Below are positions 1-4,952 of a stretch of DNA of 5,426 bases, piece after piece. Positions within the stretch are counted from its first letter, which is position 1. Every line of letters starts with the position of its first letter. The position numbers were made by a program, and so were the translations under genes. The notes beneath the pieces were generated by a model. It was not told where the DNA came from. It ran no database searches and saw only the letters and a program-made list of their open reading frames with translations. The DNA comes from Craurococcus roseus. Lineage in GTDB: Bacteria; Pseudomonadota; Alphaproteobacteria; Acetobacterales; Acetobacteraceae. The stretch covers positions 1 through 5,426 of the forward strand of contig NZ_BAAAFZ010000032.1 of assembly GCF_039523795.1 (NCBI RefSeq), given 5' to 3'.

Positions 1-1177
1 CCAAGCGGTCGGGCAGGTCGAACTCGGCCGCGTTCAGGGCGCGGTCCTCGGCTTCGAGGCGCCGCTCGGCCGCTTCGGCGTCGGCGGCCAGCTTCTCGGC
101 GTGGCCGAGGTCGTCCTCCATCCGCTCCACGCGCCCGGCGGCGGCGTCGAGGGCGTCCGCCGCGCGGCGCTCCTCCGCCTCCAGCCCCTCGCTTTCCACG
201 CGCTGCCGCTCCAGCGCGGTGCGGGCCGCGGCCTCCGCCTCGCGCGGCGCCGGTACCGCCTTCTCCGCCTCGAAGGCGCGAACCGCCGCCGCTTCCGCCC
301 CGGTTTCCGCGCGCTTGGTTGCGGCCTGCGCGGCTTCGAGCGCCGAGCGCGCCGCGTCCAGCGCCGCGCCGGCCCGCGCGCGCAGCACGGAAAGCCATTC
401 GGCTTCGGCGGCGCGGACCAATCCGGACAAATTGCGGTAGCGGTTGGCCTGCCGCGCCTGCTTCTGCAACGAGCCGCGCTGGGCGTCGAGGGTGTTGAGC
501 AGATCCTCGGAGCGGGTGAGGTTGGCCTCGGCCTGGCGCAGCTTCAGCTCCGCCTCGTGCCGGCGGGCGCGGAGGCCGGAGATGCCGGCGGCCTCCTCCA
601 GCACCTGCCGCCGCTCCTCCGGCTTGGCGCCGATCATGGCGGCGACCTTGCCCTGGCTGACCATGGCGGAGGCGCGGGCGCCGCTGCCGAGGTCGGCGAA
701 CATGGTCTGCACGTCGCGCGCCCGGACCTCGCGGCCGTTGACGCGGAAGGAGCTGCCCTCGCCGCGGGCGATGCGGCGCACGATCTCCAGCTCCGGCGCG
801 TCGGCGTGCGGCGGCGGCGCGAGGCCTTCCGCCTCTTCGAGGAACAGCGAGACCTCGGCGATGTTGCGCCCCGGGCGGAGCGACGTGCCGGCGAAGATCA
901 CGTCCTCCATCTCGCCGCCGCGCATGGAGCGGGCGGAGGTCTCGCCCATGGCCCAGCGCAGCGCCTCCACCACGTTGGACTTGCCGCAGCCGTTGGGGCC
1001 GACGATGCCGGTCAGGCCGGGCATCACCTCGACCGCGGTGGCGTCGGCGAAGCTCTTGAAGCCGGCGATGCGGATGCGGGCGAGGGTGGCGCGCAGCGGG
1101 GCGCGATCCGGCGGCCCCTGCTCCTCGGCGGGCGGGGCCGCCGCCTCGTCCGCCGCCGCCCCCGCCGCGTCGCTCAA
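1..1177 (-). CDS. smc: Chromosome segregation protein SMC, N-terminal part (3' end beyond window)
   Basis: This is the ATPase core subunit of the bacterial condensin (SMC-ScpAB), which organises and helps segregate the chromosome in the cytoplasm. 392 codons are present and the gene runs off the left edge, so the hinge, C-terminal coiled coil and Walker B head half are missing. Seen: a Pro/Ala-rich leader of about 30 residues, the first strand RIAGFKSFADA (35-45), Walker A GPNGCGKS (60-67), the R-loop-like stretch RGGEMEDVIFAGT (86-98), a Q-loop region with SQGKV (174-178), and the coiled-coil entry EERRQVLEEAAGI (187-199). From about 200 on it is Ala/Glu/Arg-rich coiled coil. The start is a TTG (complement of 1175-1177) overlapping the TGA of the DsbA-like gene. 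The only other usable starts before Walker A, an adjacent GTG/ATG at residues 51-52, would remove the GFKSF strand. Translation is probably coupled to the upstream gene. The family call is very secure and the start fairly secure. Confidence 0.95.
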   Translation of the reverse strand, partial: MSDAAGAAADEAAAPPAEEQGPPDRAPLRATLARIRIAGFKSFADATAVEVMPGLTGIVGPNGCGKSNVVEALRWAMGETSARSMRGGEMEDVIFAGTSLRPGRNIAEVSLFLEEAEGLAPPPHADAPELEIVRRIARGEGSSFRVNGREVRARDVQTMFADLGSGARASAMVSQGKVAAMIGAKPEERRQVLEEAAGISGLRARRHEAELKLRQAEANLTRSEDLLNTLDAQRGSLQKQARQANRYRNLSGLVRAAEAEWLSVLRARAGAALDAARSALEAAQAATKRAETGAEAAAVRAFEAEKAVPAPREAEAAARTALERQRVESEGLEAEERRAADALDAAAGRVERMEDDLGHAEKLAADAEAAERRLEAEDRALNAAEFDLPDRL

Positions 1178-1800
1178 GCCTTCCCGGCCTCGTCCACGAG
1201 CTGCTGGAACCGCTCGAAGCCCACCGCGCCGGACTGGGTCTTGCTCTTCCCATCCGGCCCGAACACGAAGGACGGCGTGGCGCTGACGCCGTACTCGCGC
1301 TCCGCCGCCTGCCTGCCTTCCAGGATGGCGCGTGCCAGCGCCTCGTCGCGCACCGCGGCGTCGAACCGCGGGCGCGGCATCCCGGCCAGCGCCGCCATCT
1401 TCGCCAGCTCCTCCATCGGGTCGGCGCTGCGGGTGAAGGCCCAGCGGTCCTGCGAGAGGAGCAGGGCGCCGATGAAGGGCTCGTAGCGCTCGGCCGGCAT
1501 CGAGCGGGCCACCGCGGCGGCGGCCAGCGCCAAGCGGTCCAGCGGGAAGTCGCGGTACACGAGCCGCACCGTGCCCGGCTCCACCAGCTTCTGCTTCACC
1601 TGCGGCAAGGTGTCGCGGTGGAAGGCGGCGCAGTGGCCGCAGGTGAGGGAGAAGTATTCCAGCACCCGCACCGGCGCGCCCGCGCGGCCGATGGCGCGTT
1701 CGGACAAACGCGGGTCGGCGGCCTGTTGCGCGAAGGCGGGGCCGGCGAGGATCGCGGCGCCGGTGGCGGCGAGGAAGGAGCGGCGGGATGGGCGCGTCAT
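1174..1800 (-). CDS. DsbA-family thiol:disulfide oxidoreductase with Tat-type signal
   Basis: This is a predicted periplasmic thioredoxin-fold protein of 208 aa, with a disulfide oxidase or isomerase role. The N-terminus has a twin-arginine motif, SRRSFLA (5-11), a hydrophobic stretch, and a likely cleavage site after AFA (residue 24). The active site CGHC lies at 54-57, following LEYFSLT. A helical insert covers roughly 85-165, and the cis-proline loop is SATP (173-176). The frame is open further upstream to 1899, but the ATG at 1800 has a GGAGG ribosome site 4 nt before it and sits directly on the signal peptide, so the longer form is unlikely. It lies 31 bp downstream of the DUF721 gene and overlaps smc by 4 bp, so all three are probably co-transcribed. 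The substrate is unknown. Tat-exported DsbA-like proteins next to smc are, as I recall, common in Alphaproteobacteria. I give no gene symbol because several paralogous DsbA subfamilies exist. Confidence 0.92.
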   Translation of the reverse strand: MTRPSRRSFLAATGAAILAGPAFAQQAADPRLSERAIGRAGAPVRVLEYFSLTCGHCAAFHRDTLPQVKQKLVEPGTVRLVYRDFPLDRLALAAAAVARSMPAERYEPFIGALLLSQDRWAFTRSADPMEELAKMAALAGMPRPRFDAAVRDEALARAILEGRQAAEREYGVSATPSFVFGPDGKSKTQSGAVGFERFQQLVDEAGKA

Positions 1801-1804
1801 GCGG

Positions 1805-1809
1805 CCTCC
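1805..1809 (-). promoter_or_regulatory. Shine-Dalgarno site for the DsbA-like gene
   Basis: The minus strand reads GGAGG followed by 4 nt and ATG (1800-1798). It lies in the 31-bp gap after the DUF721 stop and decides the start of the DsbA-like gene in favour of the Tat-signal form over the 33-residue-longer reading. Confidence 0.7.
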
Positions 1810-1831
1810 GTTCGTTGCGATGCCGCGCGAA

Positions 1832-2308
1832 TCAAGCGCGTCGTTGACGGTCCCGATAAACGCCTTGCGCGAGTTTTTCCAGCGCTTCCCGCAACTCACC
1901 CTCGGGGACCGCGGCCATCGCGTCCCGCACCCGCGGGGGAAGGGCGGCCGGTTCGGGCCGGCGGGGCGCTGGCGGCGGGGCGGCGCCGGGGGCCTGCTGA
2001 ACGAAGCGCAGCCGCTCCACCGCCGCTTGCCCCAGATGCGCGTTGATGCGGCCGATGAGCTGCGGCGCGAGGTGCGTCAGCTCCATCGCCACCGGCCCGG
2101 CGCAGGCGATCACCAACGTCCCGTTGCCGAGCCGTTTCGGCGAAGTCACGGCGGCCAGAGCCGGCCCCACCACCTCCGGCCAATCGGCCATCAGGGCGGC
2201 GCCGGCCGGGCTGCGGCGCTTGAAGGCGGGGCGCGTCAGCCGCGGCAAGAGGGCGCCCAGCGCCCGCGGCCCTCCGAAAAAGCGCCGGTCCTCGCCATCT
2301 GCCGCCAT
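1832..2308 (-). CDS. dciA: DUF721 / DciA-family protein
   Basis: This is a 158-aa protein of the DUF721 family. Studied members (DciA) act as loaders or regulators of the replicative helicase DnaB in bacteria lacking DnaC/DnaI. Seen: a basic N-terminal helix region, ALLPRLTRPAFKRR (19-32), the core beginning MADWPEVVGPAL (40-51) with the family's W-x-x-V-V-G signature, KRLGNGTLVIA (58-68), and the helix ELTHLAPQLIGRINAHLG (76-93). Together these fit the KH-like DUF721 domain. A Pro/Ala-rich linker (107-125) leads to a charged helical tail (126-158). The ATG at 2308 is chosen because it is only just upstream of the conserved region. The frame stays open far upstream, but that is antisense to mutY and not credible as protein. 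No strong Shine-Dalgarno is visible. The promoter must lie inside the first part of mutY on the opposite strand. The family call is good; the helicase-loading role is inferred from homologues. Confidence 0.87.
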   Translation of the reverse strand: MAADGEDRRFFGGPRALGALLPRLTRPAFKRRSPAGAALMADWPEVVGPALAAVTSPKRLGNGTLVIACAGPVAMELTHLAPQLIGRINAHLGQAAVERLRFVQQAPGAAPPPAPRRPEPAALPPRVRDAMAAVPEGELREALEKLAQGVYRDRQRRA

Positions 2309-2311
2309 GCG

Positions 2312-3373
2312 ATGCCCCCGACCCTGCCCCCCGCCGCCGCCCTGCTGGCTTGGTACGACCGCCACCGCCGCACCTTGCCGTGGAGGGGAGACGACTCCGA
2401 TCCATACCGCATCTGGCTCTCCGAGGTCATGCTCCAACAGACCACGGCGGCGGCGGCCGGCCCGCGCTTCCGGCGCTTTCTCCAACGATTCCCGGACATC
2501 CACGCGCTGGCGGCGGCGCCCGAATCGGCGGTGATGGAGGAGTGGGCGGGCCTCGGCTACTACGCCCGCGCCCGCAACCTCCACGCCTGCGCCCGCGCCG
2601 TGGCTGCGGCGGGCGGCGCCTTTCCGCGCGACGTGGAGGGGTTGCGGGCGCTGCCCGGAGTCGGCGCCTACACGGCGGCGGCCGTCGCCGCCATCGCCTT
2701 CGACCAACCCGTCGTGCCGCTCGACGCCAACGTCGAACGAGTCGTGGCGCGGCTGCGTGCGGTGGAGGAGCCGCTGCCCGGCGCCCGCCCGCGCCTGGAC
2801 GCGCTGGCGCAGGGCTTCATGGCCGACCCGGCGGCCCGCGCGCGGCCCGGCGACTTCGCGCAGGCGCTGTTCGACCTCGGCGCCACCATCTGCACCGCGC
2901 GCAACCCCGCATGCGCGCTCTGCCCTTGGCGCGGGGAGTGCGAAGCGCAGCGGCGCGGCGTCCAGGCCACCTTGCCGCGCAAGGCGCCGAAGGCCGCGCG
3001 GCCGCTCCGCCACGGCGCGCACTTCCTGCTGACGGACGGGGCGAGGAACGTGCTGCTCCGCCGCCGCCCGCCGAGCGGCCTCCTGGGCGGGATGCTGGAA
3101 CTGCCCGGCACGCCCTGGCGTGAAGCGCCGTGGGAGGACGCGGAGGCGCTGGCCTTCGCGCCCGTGCCGCCGGGCCCGGACTGGCGGCGCGTGCCTGGCG
3201 TGGCGCGGCACGGCTTCACGCATTTCGAGCTGGAGATGGCCTTGTTCGCGGCCGAGGTGCCGGCCCTGGCGCCGCCCGAAGGCACCGAGGCGCGCCCCTT
3301 GGCGGAGGCCGGCGCGGCCATGCCGACGGTGATGCGGCGCCTGCTCGACCTTGCCGCCGCCGCGCCGGCGTGA
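2312..3373 (+). CDS. mutY: A/G-specific adenine DNA glycosylase MutY
   Basis: This base-excision-repair glycosylase of 353 aa removes adenine mispaired with 8-oxoguanine or guanine, preventing G:C to T:A mutation. Seen: the catalytic glutamate in SEVMLQQTT (Glu38), LGYYARARNL (81-90), the helix-hairpin-helix loop LPGVGAYTA (114-122), and the catalytic aspartate in PLDANVERV (Asp138). The [4Fe-4S] ligands Cys194, Cys201, Cys204 and Cys210 show the exact C-x6-C-x2-C-x5-C spacing. The C-terminal NUDIX-like 8-oxoG recognition domain runs from about 230 to 345. Its FSH loop, known from studied MutY proteins, reads FTH here (302-304), a conservative change. The length is normal. The frame is open upstream to 1571, but family proteins begin just before LLAWYDRHRRTLPWR, so the ATG at 2312 fits. 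No clear Shine-Dalgarno precedes it. Its start codon lies 3 bp from that of the divergent DUF721 gene. Confidence 0.97.
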   Translation: MPPTLPPAAALLAWYDRHRRTLPWRGDDSDPYRIWLSEVMLQQTTAAAAGPRFRRFLQRFPDIHALAAAPESAVMEEWAGLGYYARARNLHACARAVAAAGGAFPRDVEGLRALPGVGAYTAAAVAAIAFDQPVVPLDANVERVVARLRAVEEPLPGARPRLDALAQGFMADPAARARPGDFAQALFDLGATICTARNPACALCPWRGECEAQRRGVQATLPRKAPKAARPLRHGAHFLLTDGARNVLLRRRPPSGLLGGMLELPGTPWREAPWEDAEALAFAPVPPGPDWRRVPGVARHGFTHFELEMALFAAEVPALAPPEGTEARPLAEAGAAMPTVMRRLLDLAAAAPA

Positions 3374-3395
3374 GAGAGGCGCCGCCCGACAAACC

Positions 3396-3399
3396 GGAG
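3396..3399 (+). promoter_or_regulatory. Probable ribosome binding site of bioY
   Basis: GGAG stands 9 nt before the ATG at 3409, inside the 35-bp gap between mutY and bioY. It supports that ATG as the start over upstream in-frame codons, which lie within mutY. Confidence 0.5.
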
Positions 3400-3408
3400 C
3401 CCTCCCGC

Positions 3409-3936
3409 ATGAGCCTGGCCCTCCCCGCCGGCTCGCGCCGCCGCGCCTTCGTCCGCTTCTGGGGCCTCGCCCTGCTCGGCTCGGCGGTGCTGGCAGCGAG
3501 CGCGCAGGTGGTCCTGCCCGCGTGGCCGGTGCCGGCGACCTTGCAGAGCCTCGCCGTGCTGCTGCTCGGCGCGCTGGGCGGCGCGCGGCTCGGGACGGCG
3601 GCGGTCGCGCTGTACCTGCTGGAAGGCGCGCTCGGCCTGCCGGTCTTCGCCGGCGGCAACGCCGGGCCGGCGGCGCTGGCCGGGCCGACCGGCGGCTATC
3701 TGCTCGGCTTCTTGCCCGCCGTGTGGCTCGCGGGGCGGGCGGGGAGGGGGCCGCTGTGGCGCCAAGGCGCCGTGCTGCTCGCCGCGCACCTGCTGCTGTT
3801 CGTCCCCGGCGTCGCGTGGCTCTCGGGATTCGTCGGCTGGGAGCGGGCCTTCGCCGCCGGCTTCCTCGTGTTCCTGCCGGCCACGCTGGTGAAGACCGCG
3901 CTGGCGCTGGCCGTGCTGCGGGCGGTCCGGCCCTGA
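3409..3936 (+). CDS. bioY: Biotin transporter BioY (ECF-type S component)
   Basis: This 175-aa integral inner-membrane protein belongs to the BioY family, the biotin-binding subunit of energy-coupling-factor transporters. Some members are reported to work without the ATPase and T subunits. Seen: about six hydrophobic segments (roughly 17-35, 45-58, 62-76, 95-110, 119-138 and 147-172) and the family signatures VPATLQSLAVLLLGALGG (41-58), LGLPVFAGG (75-83) and GPTGGYLLGF (92-101). A26-x3-A30 in the first helix fits the A-x-x-x-A type used for docking to the T subunit. The last helix reads PATLVK (157-162), where the family usually has P-G-D-x-x-K, so the conserved Asp is Thr. No bioM, bioN or biotin synthesis gene lies in the window. 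The 35-bp leader shows no obvious BioR-type operator. It probably shares a transcript with mutY and is translationally coupled to gph. Confidence 0.93.
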   Translation: MSLALPAGSRRRAFVRFWGLALLGSAVLAASAQVVLPAWPVPATLQSLAVLLLGALGGARLGTAAVALYLLEGALGLPVFAGGNAGPAALAGPTGGYLLGFLPAVWLAGRAGRGPLWRQGAVLLAAHLLLFVPGVAWLSGFVGWERAFAAGFLVFLPATLVKTALALAVLRAVRP

Positions 3937-4616
3937 GTCCCGCACCCGCCCGGGCCGCCGTCTTCGACCTCGACGGCACGCTGGCGGACAGCGTGCCGGA
4001 CTTGGCCGCCGCGCTGAACCGCACCCTGGCCGAAGCCGGGCTGCGGCCGCACGCCACGGAGGCGGTGGCGCGCATGGTCGGCCATGGCGTCGAGCGGCTG
4101 GTGGAGCGCGGCTTCGCCGCCGCCGGCGCGCCGCTCGACATGGCCGCGCTGCCGCGCTGGGTGGAGCGCTTCCTCGCCTTCTACGCCGAAGACCTGTCCA
4201 CGCTGACACGCCCTTACTCCGACGTGCCGGAAACGCTGGACGCGCTCGCCGCCGCGGGCTGGCGCTTGGGCGTCTGCACCAACAAGCCGACGGCGCTGGC
4301 GGCCCGGCTGCTGGACGCCCTCGGCCTCGCCCCGCGGTTCGGCGCGGTGGTGGGCGGCGACGCGGCGCCGGAGCGCAAGCCGCACCCGGCCCCGCTGCTG
4401 ATGGCGCTAACCCGGCTGGGCGTGCCCGCCGCGTCGGCGGTGTTCGTCGGTGACAGCGGGACGGACGCGCTCACCGCCCGCGCGGCCGGCCTGCCCGTGG
4501 TGCTGGTGCGGGGCGGCTACACCGCGGTCCCGGTGGAGGAACTCGGCGCGGACGCGGTCGTGGACGCCTTCGCCGCGCTCCCCGCCGCGCTGGAGGCGCT
4601 GCTGCCGGCGGCGTGA
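3933..4616 (+). CDS. gph: HAD-family phosphatase, phosphoglycolate phosphatase (Gph)-like
   Basis: This is a cytosolic HAD hydrolase of 227 aa, most like phosphoglycolate phosphatase, which converts 2-phosphoglycolate from oxidative DNA-end processing or photorespiration to glycolate. Motif I is FDLDGTLADS (11-20) with Asp12 as nucleophile and Asp14 as acid/base. Motif II is Thr116 in VCTNKP, motif III is Lys149 in ERKPHP, and motif IV is VGDSGTD (172-178). The helical cap spans about 20-90. No ATG, GTG or TTG lies in frame between bioY's 3' part and motif I. The first in-frame GTG, at 3993, would delete the catalytic aspartates. The best start is therefore CTG at 3933, which overlaps bioY's TGA (CTGA) and implies coupled translation. 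Substrate specificity within this HAD subfamily cannot be fixed from sequence. Coming after mutY, a role in oxidative DNA-damage clean-up is possible but is inference only. Confidence 0.88.
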   Translation: MSPAPARAAVFDLDGTLADSVPDLAAALNRTLAEAGLRPHATEAVARMVGHGVERLVERGFAAAGAPLDMAALPRWVERFLAFYAEDLSTLTRPYSDVPETLDALAAAGWRLGVCTNKPTALAARLLDALGLAPRFGAVVGGDAAPERKPHPAPLLMALTRLGVPAASAVFVGDSGTDALTARAAGLPVVLVRGGYTAVPVEELGADAVVDAFAALPAALEALLPAA

Positions 4617-4630
4617 CGCCTACCGCGTCA
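4614..4630. repeat. Short inverted repeat spanning the convergent stop codons
   Basis: TGACGC (4614-4619) and GCGTCA (4625-4630) are perfect 6-bp arms around a 5-nt loop. The left arm holds the gph TGA, and the loop holds the first part of the complement of the cytochrome gene's TAG. It has no T-tract on either side, so it is at most a weak folding or rho-assisted termination signal. It may also be a chance hairpin in GC-rich DNA. Confidence 0.3.
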
Positions 4631-4952
4631 GGAACGGGTTGCCGCCGCGCCGCTGCGTCCCTGGCGGGAACACGCGCGCGAGGTAGTCCACGATCACGCG
4701 CCGCTCTTCGCCTTCCAACCGCGGCATGCCGTGCTTCTCGGTCATCCAGTCCATCAATTCGTCCCAGCCTTCGCGCGACAGGCGGGAGCGGCTGATCACC
4801 GCCGTGCCGTGGCAGGCGACGCAGGTGTGGAACGTCTCCTCGCGCCCCGGCGCCTCGGGCAGCGCCGCCGGCGTTTCCTGGGCGTGCGCGGCCATCGCCG
4901 AAAGGGCGAGCGAGAGCAGCGCCGCCGCGGCCAGGGCGCGCGCGCCGCTCAC
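4620..4952 (-). CDS. Small exported mono-haem cytochrome c (SorB-like)
   Basis: This is a predicted periplasmic c-type cytochrome of 110 aa, about 86 after export. Seen: a Sec signal peptide with hydrophobic core ALAAAALLSLALSA (6-19) and cleavage after AHA (residue 24), a single haem-binding motif CVACH (44-48), and a distal region WDELMDWMTEKHGMP (63-77) where Met76 or Met70 would be the sixth haem ligand. A short conserved-looking C-terminus, NPFLTR, follows a YLARVFPP segment. The GTG start at 4952 overlaps the upstream gene's TGA (GTGA). The ATG at 5078 in the same frame is rejected because it lies inside the molybdoenzyme gene and would bury the signal peptide. Position and size suggest it accepts electrons from the adjacent sulfite-oxidase-type enzyme, as SorB does for SorA. 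With that partner apparently deleted, its current donor is unclear. The haem and export calls are strong; the SorB role is inference. Confidence 0.87.
   Translation of the reverse strand: MSGARALAAAALLSLALSAMAAHAQETPAALPEAPGREETFHTCVACHGTAVISRSRLSREGWDELMDWMTEKHGMPRLEGEERRVIVDYLARVFPPGTQRRGGNPFLTR

Noticed and set aside
101..1486. 461-codon plus-strand open frame across smc and the DsbA-like gene
   Set aside because: It is a low-complexity His/Gly/Ala/Arg translation with no domain, and the opposite strand encodes clear SMC and DsbA motifs.
1801..1899. 33-residue N-terminal extension of the DsbA-like protein from an ATG at 1899
   Set aside because: It would bury the Tat signal and overlap the end of the DUF721 gene. 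The GGAGG before 1800 supports the shorter form.
1571..2311. Upstream extension of mutY to an ATG at 1571
   Set aside because: It lies antisense to the DsbA-like and DUF721 genes, and MutY proteins start at about the position of the ATG at 2312.
2150..2311. Sigma-70-like promoter elements upstream of mutY
   Set aside because: TTGAAG near 2219 is the only -35-like string I saw, and no -10-like hexamer follows at proper spacing, so I do not call a promoter.
1832..4141. Very long minus-strand open frame (769 codons) running antisense through mutY, bioY and part of gph
   Set aside because: Only its last 158 codons have family sequence (DUF721). The rest is Arg/Ala/Gly-rich antisense shadow expected at this GC content.
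2668..4209. 513-codon minus-strand open frame opposite mutY, bioY and gph
   Set aside because: It is an Arg/Ala/Gln-rich shadow. The plus strand holds three well-recognised proteins.
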